From: Natronomonas sp.
GTDB lineage: Archaea; Halobacteriota; Halobacteria; Halobacteriales; Haloarculaceae
Length of the DNA: 8,385 bases
Direction of reading: 5' to 3'
NCBI GenBank assembly: GCA_007135435.1
Contig: SLIW01000183.1
Coordinates: 1 to 8,385, forward strand
Numbering within the stretch: the stretch's first letter is position 1; each line of letters starts with the position of its first letter. Of this stretch, positions 1-5,762 are shown in pieces. Below the pieces are notes generated by a model. The model was given only the letters and a program-made list of their open reading frames with translations, ran no database searches and was not told the origin of the DNA. A program made the translations under genes and the position numbers.

Positions 1-1
1 C

Positions 2-823
2 ACGGGGGCGTTCAAGGTCCGCGGCGGTGTCACCCTCGTGTCGTCGCTCGACGACGAGTTCCTCGACCCCGGGCTGATCGCCGCGAGCACGGGCAACCAC
101 GGCCAGTCGATAGCCTACGCCGGCCGCGAGTTCGGCGTCCCCGTGACCATCCTCGTTCCCGAAGACGCCAACCCGTCGAAGGTGGAGGCGATGGAGCGCC
201 TCGGCGCCGAGGTACGCGAATACGGGCGGGACTTCGACGAGGCCCGCGAACGTGCCGAAGCACTCGCCGCGAGCGAGGGCTTCCGGTACGTCCACTCGGC
301 CAACGAGCCCTCCCTCGTCGCTGGCGTCGGTACGGCCGGGCTCGAGGTGCTCGAGGACCTACCCGACGTCGACGTCGTCGTCTGTCCCGTGGGCGGTGGT
401 TCTGGCGCAGCCGGGTACTGCCTGACGGCTGGTGCCGTCGCGGATGCGGACGTGATCGGCGTCCAATCCGAGGCGGCCCCGGCGGCGTACCGGGCCTGGG
501 AGGGGGGACACCTGCGAGCCGGCGACAGCATGGAGACCGAGGCCGAGGGGCTGGCGACACGGGTGCCGTTCGCGCTGACCCAGGCCGTGCTCGGCGAGGG
601 ACTGGACGACTTCGTTCTGGTTTCCGAGGCCGACATCCAGGAAGCGATCGGGAAGCTGATTCGCGAGGAGGCGATCGTCGTCGAGGGCGCCTCCGCCGCC
701 ACGGTGGCGGCGTTGGGGGACTTGCACGAGGCGATCAGGGGACGGACGGTCGTGTTGCAGCTCTCAGGGCGGAACCTCGATCGGGAGGTGCTCCGAGAGG
801 TAGTCGGGGCCACCGGTCCGTGA
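2..823 (+). CDS. Threonine/serine dehydratase-like PLP enzyme (5' end missing)
   Basis: Fold-type II PLP enzyme of the threonine ammonia-lyase/serine dehydratase family, which deaminates threonine or serine to 2-oxo acids in the cytoplasm. The frame is open from base 2, so the gene enters from the left and 273 residues are visible; about 50 N-terminal residues are probably missing. The fifth visible residue is the lysine of a TGAFKVRGG motif, expected to form the Schiff base with PLP. Visible residues 29-35 read STGNHGQ (substrate-loop asparagine region), 131-138 GGGSGAAG (phosphate-binding loop, slightly off the usual GGGGL form), and 255-258 SGRN, where SGGN is common. The chain ends just after this motif, so there is no C-terminal ACT domain, which argues against a feedback-regulated biosynthetic IlvA. 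The GTG at 38 is internal, not a start. The exact substrate is not certain; a serine racemase-like or other ammonia-lyase role is possible. Confidence 0.88.
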   Translation, partial: TGAFKVRGGVTLVSSLDDEFLDPGLIAASTGNHGQSIAYAGREFGVPVTILVPEDANPSKVEAMERLGAEVREYGRDFDEARERAEALAASEGFRYVHSANEPSLVAGVGTAGLEVLEDLPDVDVVVCPVGGGSGAAGYCLTAGAVADADVIGVQSEAAPAAYRAWEGGHLRAGDSMETEAEGLATRVPFALTQAVLGEGLDDFVLVSEADIQEAIGKLIREEAIVVEGASAATVAALGDLHEAIRGRTVVLQLSGRNLDREVLREVVGATGP

Positions 824-1025
824 GGGCTGAACCACAGAACGAGGGGTGTATTTTCATCCGAGACCGCCACATACAATCGATTTCGACCAGGCGGGGTTCA
901 TCCACCGCTCACACCCACGAGATGTCCCTGCCACCCCGATGCCCGGTTCGACCCGCCGCGATCCCCGAACATCGTCCGGCCACGTGGACGAGGAGGTGCT
1001 CTTGGGTCGGGCCCGGGCCGTCCAG
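824..1025. other. Convergent intergenic region
   Basis: About 200 bases between the stop codons of the dehydratase-like gene (+) and the FAH-family gene (-). It should hold both 3' untranslated ends. The only T-rich stretch is a short TATTTTC near 849-855, too weak to call a terminator. The GC palindrome at 1010-1019 (GGCCCGGGCC) is short and unremarkable at this base composition. I see no supported gene here. Confidence 0.5.
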
Positions 1026-1895
1026 TCAGACGGTGACGACCGGGTTCGAGAGCGTCCCGATCGACTCGATCCAGATGTCCACGGTGTCGCCCGCCTCCAG
1101 GGTGACGTCCTCTGGAGGCACGAGGGAGGTGCCGGTCAGGAGCACCGACAGCCGCGGCAGGGAGTTGCTCCGGCGGTAGTAGGAGACCAGCTCCTCGCAG
1201 GAGCGCACCATCTTGTTCGTGCTCGTCTCCCCCTCGTAGATCCGCTCGCCGTCGCGGCTGATGGTCATCGTCATCTCGAGGTCGTGGGGGTCGTCGATCG
1301 ATTCGGCGGGGACGAAGCAGGGGCCGATGGCGCAAGACCGGTCGTACACCTTCGCCTGCGTGAGGTAGAGCGGGTTGCTCCCCTCGATCTCTCGGCTGCT
1401 CACGTCGTTCCCGATGGTGTACCCGACGATCGACCCCTGGTAGATCACGACCCCGAGCTCCGGCTCGGGGACGTTCCACCCCGAGTCAGCACGCACGCCG
1501 ATGGCCTCCTCCGGGCCGACGGTCCGGTCGGGGGTCGACTTGAAGAATACCTCCGGCCGGTCGCTTTCGTAGACGCGGCGGTAGACGTCCGGTAGGGCGC
1601 TCTCCTCCTCGCGTGCTTGCTCGCTTATCTCGTACGTCACACCTGCGGCCCAGACCTCGTCGGGAACGATCGGGAGTACCGTCTCGTCTTCGGAGATGCC
1701 CTCGGGAATCCGTTCTGCACGATCGGCGATTCCGCCTGCCACGTCGTCGATGGAGAGCTGCAGATACCTCGCCGCGGCGAGGAGGTCGGTAACCGTACGG
1801 AGGTCGTCGTGGACCGACGTGAGGTCGTACGCCTGCTCGCCCTCACGGGCGATGAGCCGAGGACCATCCCTCCCTGACACGCGGTAGTAGCGCAT
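1026..1895 (-). CDS. FAH-family 2-keto-3-deoxy-pentonate dehydratase-like enzyme
   Basis: A 289-residue protein of the fumarylacetoacetate hydrolase (FAH) superfamily. The C-terminal two thirds carry the family marks: AAGVTYEIS at 83-91, RPEVFFKSTP at 113-122, the metal-binding PEPELGVV at 143-150 (E144, E146), GNDVSSREIEG at 162-172 (D164) and AKVYDRSCAIGP at 181-192. Length and these motifs resemble the archaeal 2-keto-3-deoxy-D-arabinonate/xylonate dehydratases (Sulfolobus KdaD, Haloferax XacE), which make 2-oxoglutarate semialdehyde in oxidative pentose degradation. That assignment is from memory of the family; a related acylpyruvase or hydrolase activity cannot be excluded. No xylose or arabinose pathway gene is adjacent, so the context does not confirm the substrate. 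The ATG at 1895 is preceded by a Shine-Dalgarno-like AGGTGA at 1903-1908, and a weak TATA lies about 25 bases upstream. These two signals are hard to use together, because a start site set by that TATA would leave the AGGTGA out of the message. Confidence 0.85.
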   Translation of the reverse strand: MRYYRVSGRDGPRLIAREGEQAYDLTSVHDDLRTVTDLLAAARYLQLSIDDVAGGIADRAERIPEGISEDETVLPIVPDEVWAAGVTYEISEQAREEESALPDVYRRVYESDRPEVFFKSTPDRTVGPEEAIGVRADSGWNVPEPELGVVIYQGSIVGYTIGNDVSSREIEGSNPLYLTQAKVYDRSCAIGPCFVPAESIDDPHDLEMTMTISRDGERIYEGETSTNKMVRSCEELVSYYRRSNSLPRLSVLLTGTSLVPPEDVTLEAGDTVDIWIESIGTLSNPVVTV

Positions 1896-1902
1896 GGTTG
1901 AC

Positions 1903-2200
1903 TCACCTGGACTCGGCGTAAAGAGGTTTCTCTGGTTCGTGGCCTGGGCCGGTTTCTGCGGGGGCAGATGACGGCTGTCGCGCGGACGTCACTGACTCCT
2001 GGCGCTGGAGCGCCGGACCCGTACACCACCTGCAGAGTTCGAGGCGGACCCGTTTCATCCCCGGGGCGGCTGAGCCGGGGCGGCAACAGACAATCTGCTC
2101 GTGCTCGAAGGTATCCGCCCGCCGACTTCCGAGGTCCGACATCGCGCCGTCACGCTGGGCAGCGACGTCGATGTGGTGTCGTCGATCCTCGAGACTTTCG
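1903..2200 (-). pseudogene. Possible out-of-frame continuation of the cysteine-rich ORF
   Basis: Minus-strand frame with mostly G/C-ending codons from about 2197 down to about 1975, then weaker down to a stop at 1903-1905, eight bases before the FAH-family start. It reads DIDVAAQRDGAMSDLG, then EHEQIVCCRPG and ELCRWC, adding a CC pair and a C-x2-C pair to the cysteine-rich upstream half. A single-base shift near 2190-2200 would fuse the halves into a protein of roughly 205 residues. This is inference from codon bias and composition; it may equally be chance open frame in GC-rich DNA. Confidence 0.25.
1917..1931 (-). promoter_or_regulatory. Possible promoter of the FAH-family gene
   Basis: Read on the minus strand, a purine-rich BRE-like GAAACC is followed by CTTTACG, centred about 25 bases before the ATG at 1895. 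The spacing would suit a leaderless transcript. The TATA match is mediocre, and the Shine-Dalgarno-like AGGTGA closer to the start suggests a leadered message from another promoter instead. Confidence 0.4.
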
Positions 2201-2525
2201 TATTGCAGTCCGTCATCGGAATCCCCCGGTTCACGCACTCGTCGACGAGCGGGATCGGGAAGTGACATCGACAGTAGCAGCCCCAGCCAACGATGTACCA
2301 AATGGTGCCGTTCTGGATTCCGACGATGGTGGACTCCGGGAGGCCGAAGCCACCCACGACCTTCTCCCCCCGTCCGCCCTCGCTCACGACCAGGGGTCCG
2401 GCTTCAACCGGTCCCCTGAACCCGGACGCGAGGATGGAGTCGATGTTCGGATTCGCGCAGTAGGCGTCGTTGACCCGGGTCGTCGCGTGGGGCACGCCGG
2501 TTGAGACGTTCAGTTCGTCCGACAT
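2055..2525 (-). CDS. Cysteine-rich hypothetical protein, possibly frameshifted
   Basis: Not a family I recognise. The first ~110 codons look genuinely coding, with a strong preference for G/C third bases and a protein-like composition (for example FGLPESTIVGIQNGTIWYIV at 60-79). Cysteines are frequent for a haloarchaeal protein: C23, a C83-x-C85-x-C87 cluster followed by H88, C97 and C107. This could mean metal binding or disulfides; no signal peptide or membrane segment is evident. After about residue 112 the sequence turns into S/T/R/P-rich text with poor codon bias, as if out of frame. Another minus-strand frame (stop at 1903) shows better codon bias over that stretch. The true product may be shorter, or the gene may be a frameshifted remnant or contain a sequencing error. 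The ATG at 2525 lies downstream of an AT-rich patch at 2561-2580 that could be its promoter. The neighbours give no functional clue. Confidence 0.45.
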   Translation of the reverse strand: MSDELNVSTGVPHATTRVNDAYCANPNIDSILASGFRGPVEAGPLVVSEGGRGEKVVGGFGLPESTIVGIQNGTIWYIVGWGCYCRCHFPIPLVDECVNRGIPMTDCNTKVSRIDDTTSTSLPSVTARCRTSEVGGRIPSSTSRLSVAAPAQPPRG

Positions 2526-2560
2526 CTCGACGGTGACCTGGGCGCCGACGATCGAACGAG

Positions 2561-2580
2561 GGGTAAATTTTTATCCTAAA
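2561..2580. promoter_or_regulatory. AT-rich divergent promoter patch
   Basis: An AT island (GTAAATTTTTATCCTAAA) in GC-rich surroundings between two divergent starts. On the plus strand, TTTTTATC at about 2568-2575 is centred roughly 32 bases before the ATG at 2604 of the ParA-like gene, fitting a very short leader. On the minus strand, the reverse complement contains ATAAAAATTTA about 42-45 bases before the ATG at 2525, which would give a leader of about 15 bases. The plus-strand use is better supported. Confidence 0.55.
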
Positions 2581-2603
2581 GAACCGGAATCAATACACGT
2601 CAC

Positions 2604-3311
2604 ATGTCCCTGGACACCTATGCGTTCGTCGGCGCCGCCGGCGGCGTCGGCACGACGCGGCTGACCCTCGAGACGGCAACCCTCCTGGCCGGCGAGGGAC
2701 ACGACGTGGCGGTCCTCGACGCCGCCTATGCGACCCAGGGGCTCGCCGACCTGACGTCGGGCAGGCTCGACCCGGACGTGACCGCGCTCTGTCTCGACGA
2801 CACGCCGCTGGAGCAGGGGCTGGTCGACCGGGACGTCGACGGGGCTGGCCGGCTGGCGGTCTGTCCGGCTCGCGCCCCCTTCGAGCGGCTGGCTCGGGCG
2901 AAGTCCCCCGCTGCCGCCGAGGCGTTCGAACGACGGGTCGGGGAGGCGGCCCGGGCGTTCGACCACGTGCTGGTCGATACACCGCCGGTCGCGGCGAACC
3001 AGGCAGTGTCCGCTGTCACCGCCGTGGACGGAATCGCGCTGGTCTGCGACGCCCCACGGGCGGAGGCAGCCGTGCCGCGGATGATCGACCGGCTCTCGGA
3101 CGTCGGGGTCGAGCCGTCGGTGACCGTGGTGACCCGGACGGACGACCACCCCGACGCCGACGTGACCGTCCCCGAGTTCGACGTCGTGCCGCCGGCAGTC
3201 GAGGCGGACGACGCCGCGGTGGAGGCCGTCGCTGCCGTCCTCGAGGAGACGCTCGGCGTGAAGATCGAGCGCGAGGAACGTGGATGGTTGCGGTCACGGC
3301 TCCGTCCGTAG
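2604..3311 (+). CDS. ParA/MinD-like protein with degenerate P-loop
   Basis: A 235-residue soluble protein with the layout of the ParA/MinD (SIMIBI) ATPase fold. The N-terminal strand and P-loop region is TYAFVGAAGGVGTTRL (5-20), the switch-I-like strand VAVLDAAYATQGLADL follows at 35-50, and the Walker B-like HVLVDTPP lies at 121-128. In normal deviant Walker A motifs (KGGxGKT[ST]) both lysines are essential for nucleotide binding and catalysis. Here the first is A12 and the second T17, so ordinary ATP hydrolysis is doubtful. I recall haloarchaeal relatives with the same lysine-less loop, which would make this a family trait rather than decay, but that is unverified. No C-terminal amphipathic MinD helix is evident; the tail is basic (ERGWLRSRLRP). 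A promoter-like AT patch sits about 32 bases upstream. The gene converges on the HTH-like gene with only 22 bases between stops. The role could be spatial organisation, partition or regulation; none is shown. Confidence 0.85.
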   Translation: MSLDTYAFVGAAGGVGTTRLTLETATLLAGEGHDVAVLDAAYATQGLADLTSGRLDPDVTALCLDDTPLEQGLVDRDVDGAGRLAVCPARAPFERLARAKSPAAAEAFERRVGEAARAFDHVLVDTPPVAANQAVSAVTAVDGIALVCDAPRAEAAVPRMIDRLSDVGVEPSVTVVTRTDDHPDADVTVPEFDVVPPAVEADDAAVEAVAAVLEETLGVKIEREERGWLRSRLRP

Positions 3312-3333
3312 TGGCGATCCGACCTCGCCGCCT

Positions 3334-3843
3334 CTAGAGCCAGTCATCGACGCCGCTTCGCGCGTCCGCGAGGGGGTCGACCGTCGAGTTCTCGTCGGAT
3401 CCCCGTGCGAGGGCATCCGCGAGGACACCCTCCGCACCCGGGATCGGCTCGTGGGTCGCGACGTACGCCCCGAGCGCGAACTCCGCGCGACCGACGCCGG
3501 CCAGGGTCTCGGCCTCCGTCCGAGAGAGCTCACCGGAGAGCCAGTCGTCGAGCACGCGCCTGGCTGTCGGCGTCAGCGGATTTACGGGCTCACCCAGGAG
3601 GAAGAGCGTCTTCGCGGCCGTCGTCCCGGACACAGACGCCAGCGCAGCCGCCCTCCCGACGCTGGCTCCCTCGACGTAGGCCTCCACGAGCGTGGCCGCC
3701 GTAGAAGGATCGCAGGGCAACTCGTCCGCGAACGGGGTCAACCGTTCGGCGAGGGACGCGTCGGTCCCGTCGACGACAGCCACGCCGCGCTCGCGCTGTT
3801 CCGTCGTGACGGTCAGGTCCGCAGCGAGGTCCGACAGCCCCAT
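3334..3843 (-). CDS. Conserved-looking protein with two HTH-like segments
   Basis: A 169-residue acidic protein. From memory it resembles a haloarchaeal family of unknown function (possibly DUF7858), unverified. Two segments look like helix-turn-helix units: about 58-80 (EGASVGRAAALASVSG, then helical TTAAKTLFLLGE) and about 106-127 (LSRTEAETLAGVGRAEFALG), each with an alanine/glycine turn between helices. That suggests DNA binding, but I do not recognise a named regulator family. An ATG at 3843 was preferred over the longer open frame from 3906, because a good BRE/TATA element at 3869-3880 is centred 29 bases upstream and would place the transcript start near this ATG; the longer frame would run through the promoter. 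It is divergent from the TFB gene, with a perfect palindrome between the two promoters, so it may control itself, TFB or both. It converges with the ParA-like gene. Confidence 0.82.
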   Translation of the reverse strand: MGLSDLAADLTVTTEQRERGVAVVDGTDASLAERLTPFADELPCDPSTAATLVEAYVEGASVGRAAALASVSGTTAAKTLFLLGEPVNPLTPTARRVLDDWLSGELSRTEAETLAGVGRAEFALGAYVATHEPIPGAEGVLADALARGSDENSTVDPLADARSGVDDWL

Positions 3844-3868
3844 ACGCGCGGCTGGTCCGGCAACCTTT

Positions 3869-3880
3869 GTTAAACTTTCG
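3869..3880 (-). promoter_or_regulatory. Promoter of the HTH-like gene (BRE/TATA)
   Basis: Read on the minus strand the element is CGAAAGTTTAAC, a close match to the haloarchaeal BRE plus TATA arrangement. Its TATA part is centred about 29 bases before the ATG at 3843, predicting a leaderless or nearly leaderless message and supporting that start. Confidence 0.7.
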
Positions 3881-3914
3881 CCGGTGCGGAACGAACACGA
3901 CGCCACCGGGATTG

Positions 3915-3939
3915 GAACGTACCGGTCACCGGTACGTTC
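3915..3939. repeat. Perfect 25-base palindrome, candidate operator
   Basis: Inverted repeat with 12-base arms (GAACGTACCGGT at 3915-3926 and its exact reverse complement at 3928-3939) around a single central C. It lies in the divergent region between the HTH-like gene and TFB, about 40 bases upstream of each TATA box. The near-zero spacer suits a homodimer-binding site better than an RNA hairpin, and there is no T-tract to suggest a terminator. Function as an operator is inference. Confidence 0.7.
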
Positions 3940-3979
3940 GACTCCGGGCCCGGGCTTCGTTCCGCCCCGACCGTCACGA

Positions 3980-3987
3980 TTTTAAAA
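3980..3987 (+). promoter_or_regulatory. TATA box of the TFB gene
   Basis: TTTTAAAA in GC-rich sequence, centred about 28 bases before the GTG at 4012 and 31 bases before the ATG at 4015. This fits a leaderless or very short-leader archaeal transcript. Confidence 0.7.
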
Positions 3988-4014
3988 CCCGTTCGCGACG
4001 CATCTTCGACCGTG

Positions 4015-5004
4015 ATGAGCGCAACCAGCCAGCGCACCTGCCCCGAGTGCGAGGGGCGGCTCCGCCAGGGCGGCACCGAGACCGTCTGCGACGACTGCGG
4101 TCTCGTCGTCGCGGAGGACGCCATCGACCGCGGCCCGGAGTGGCGGTCGTTCCCCGACGACGCGACCGACCCCGAACGCTGCGGCGCCCCTCTGACCCGC
4201 TCGCGACACGATCGGGGGCTGTCGACGGAGATCTGCCGGTCGACGCGCCTGAAGGGTCGGAAGCGTCGCCGGGTGGCCCGCATGCGGACCCAGCACAATC
4301 GTGCGCGGATCGCCTCGAAGCGCGAGCGCAACCAGGTGTACGCCTTCACCGAGATCCGGAGACTGACCGGCCAGCTGTCGCTGCCCGACTCGCTCCGCGA
4401 GCAGGCGTGCGTCCTCTTCGAGTCGGCCCAGGAGGCGGACCTGCTCCAGGGGCGGTCGATCGAGGGGTTCGCCGCCGCCTCCGTCTACGCCGTCTGCCGG
4501 ACGGCTTCGGTCTCGCGGACGATCGAGGAGATCGCCGCGGCGGCCGCGGCGGACGAGGACGAGCTCAAGGTGGCCTACGCGGCGCTCAACCGCGAACTCG
4601 GCCTCCGGACGGGCCCCATCGATCCGGGTGAGTACCTGGCGCGCTTCGCCTCGAAGCTCGACCTCCCCGCCGCGATCGAACGGCGCGCCAGGGAGCTGGT
4701 CGACGAGGCCCGTGAGGCCGGGCTGGTCGCCGGACGGAACCCAGGGGGCGTGGCGGCGGCGTGCCTGTACACCGCCGCGGTTGAGGCAGGACACGACCTC
4801 ACCCAGGAGGCGGTGGGCGAGGTCGCGGGTGTCTCGACGGTCACCGTCCGAAACACGTACCGCGACCTCCGGGAGCGCGAGGAACGCGCCGACCGCGAGG
4901 CCGTCGACGATCACGAGGTTGGCGCCGACCGCGAGGCCGTCGACGAACGCGAGTCTGGCGATGCCCCCGAGTTCGGCGAGTCGACCCGCCACCGGCCTGC
5001 GTAG
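4015..5004 (+). CDS. tfb: Transcription initiation factor IIB (TFB)
   Basis: Archaeal TFIIB homologue of 329 residues that bridges TBP-DNA and RNA polymerase and sets the start site. The N-terminal zinc ribbon has C9, C12, C25 and C28 (CPEC and CDDCG), followed by the reader/linker region (PEWRSF at 41-46, APLT at 58-61, HDRGLSTE at 65-72). The two cyclin-like repeats span about 105-195 and 203-288, and the second contains the BRE-contacting HTH-like segment (LTQEAVGEVAGVSTVTVR at 262-279). The linker is atypical: TEICRSTRLKGRKRRRVARM is very basic and differs from the TEIG-type sequence I expect in haloarchaeal TFBs. Beyond residue 290 there is an acidic tail with a 12-residue tandem repeat (ADREAVDDHEVG, then ADREAVDERESG). 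Haloarchaea encode several TFBs, so this is probably one paralogue rather than the only one. A GTG at 4012 just before the ATG is an equally possible start adding one residue. A TATA box lies upstream, and the palindrome at 3915-3939 suggests regulation. Confidence 0.95.
   Translation: MSATSQRTCPECEGRLRQGGTETVCDDCGLVVAEDAIDRGPEWRSFPDDATDPERCGAPLTRSRHDRGLSTEICRSTRLKGRKRRRVARMRTQHNRARIASKRERNQVYAFTEIRRLTGQLSLPDSLREQACVLFESAQEADLLQGRSIEGFAAASVYAVCRTASVSRTIEEIAAAAAADEDELKVAYAALNRELGLRTGPIDPGEYLARFASKLDLPAAIERRARELVDEAREAGLVAGRNPGGVAAACLYTAAVEAGHDLTQEAVGEVAGVSTVTVRNTYRDLREREERADREAVDDHEVGADREAVDERESGDAPEFGESTRHRPA
4886..4946 (+). repeat. 25-base direct repeat, 36-base period, in the TFB tail
   Basis: Bases 4886-4910 and 4922-4946 are identical and offset by 36 bases, that is 12 codons in frame. 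They encode the repeated ADREAVD block of the acidic TFB tail. The nucleotide-level identity suggests a recent in-frame duplication or slippage event. Confidence 0.85.
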
Positions 5005-5174
5005 CCTGGAGCCTGATCTGCCTCTGGCGGCACATCAGCACACCGAGCCACCGATCGCACGGTGGGGGACGAATCACACCGAACCTTCGATCTCGATGTG
5101 GCGGGCTCACGATCTTCGACACTCCGTCCGCTCCTGTACCTTCTGTCGACACCCGGTGCCCAAGATCCGGTGTA
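5005..5174. other. Convergent intergenic region after TFB
   Basis: 170 bases between the stop codons of TFB (+) and the 194-residue gene (-). I see no T-tract terminator, promoter-like element or supported small gene. Open frames here are proline/arginine-rich and lack haloarchaeal codon bias. Confidence 0.45.
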
Positions 5175-5759
5175 TCACCGCACGGACCGCCCGGCCACCC
5201 TGGCGAATGTCGTCGTCGGGATATCCACCGCGGCGGTCCGCGTCCGGAGGTCCTCGGGCGCGATGGAGAGCCGCGATAGCACCTTCGCATCCCGTTCGAG
5301 GTCCGCCGCCAGGGACTCTGCGGCCGCCAATCCCCCGACGCCGGCGAGCGCGGCCGCCGCCGACGGGAGGTCCCCCGCCGCGTCTATCTCCTCGGCCAGC
5401 TCGAGGCGCGCCTCGATCTCCCGGAACCACGTCTCGACGCCCGCCGGGCGGCTCGAGACGGGATCGGCCTCGACGATCTCCGCGACCGGCGAGTCAGTCG
5501 CGGACTGGGTTCCGGGCGCCGCGAAGCCCAGCGGGGTCAGCCCCGGCTCCACCGTCAAGGTGACGCCGCGGTCGTCCCATCCGGCCGCTGGACGTCCGTC
5601 GGTCAGGGGTGGCCAGACCGGCCCCTCGAGGCGGCTCTCGATCCTGACGCGGTGGGGGCGATCGGCCGCGACGACCAGCTGGACGAGGGTCGCCCCGTCG
5701 ATCCGGATCGGGTCGATGGCGAGCGAGGGCATGCCGTCGATGGTGGCGGCTTCGGCCAT
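5175..5759 (-). CDS. Uncharacterised haloarchaeal protein, last gene of the three-gene operon
   Basis: A 194-residue protein of unknown function, from memory possibly of a haloarchaeal-only family (DUF7857), unverified. Residues about 12-80 look beta-rich, with alternating hydrophobic strands (TLVQLVVAA, HRVRIESRLEGPVWPP, GVTLTVEPGLTPLGFAAPG). A linker follows at about 82-105, then a helical C-terminal half (ETWFREIEARLELAEEIDAA and alanine-rich helices to about 165). No signal peptide, transmembrane segment or catalytic motif is recognisable. The ATG at 5759 follows the previous stop by three bases with no separate promoter, so it is very likely co-transcribed and translationally coupled; M10 (5732) is a possible later start. 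The position downstream of two other small conserved-looking proteins suggests they act together, but no biochemical role can be read from the sequence. Confidence 0.82.
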   Translation of the reverse strand: MAEAATIDGMPSLAIDPIRIDGATLVQLVVAADRPHRVRIESRLEGPVWPPLTDGRPAAGWDDRGVTLTVEPGLTPLGFAAPGTQSATDSPVAEIVEADPVSSRPAGVETWFREIEARLELAEEIDAAGDLPSAAAALAGVGGLAAAESLAADLERDAKVLSRLSIAPEDLRTRTAAVDIPTTTFARVAGRSVR

Positions 5760-5762
5760 AAA

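Noticed and set aside
115..876. Long minus-strand open frame opposite the dehydratase-like gene
   Set aside because: Ser/Thr/Ala-rich text without domains; it is the complement of a well-supported gene with catalytic motifs.
1010..1019. GC palindrome GGCCCGGGCC downstream of two convergent genes as a terminator
   Set aside because: Short, no loop and no following T-tract; expected by chance at this GC content. The similar 10-base palindrome at 3944-3953 was rejected for the same reason.
846..1595. Plus-strand open frame opposite the FAH-family gene
   Set aside because: Proline/arginine/valine-rich shadow of a gene with clear FAH motifs on the other strand.
3844..3906. N-terminal extension of the HTH-like protein to 3906
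   Set aside because: It would read through a good BRE/TATA element; the ATG at 3843 has ideal promoter spacing.
3867..4631. Plus-strand open frame overlapping TFB
   Set aside because: Arginine/proline/glycine-rich out-of-frame text within TFB.
3982..4992. Long minus-strand open frame opposite TFB (336 residues)
   Set aside because: It mirrors TFB almost end to end, a common artefact in GC-rich DNA, and has no recognisable domain; TFB itself is unambiguous.
4628..5563. Plus-strand open frame from inside TFB across the intergenic region
   Set aside because: Dominated by R, P and S with no haloarchaeal codon bias; it overlaps two better genes.
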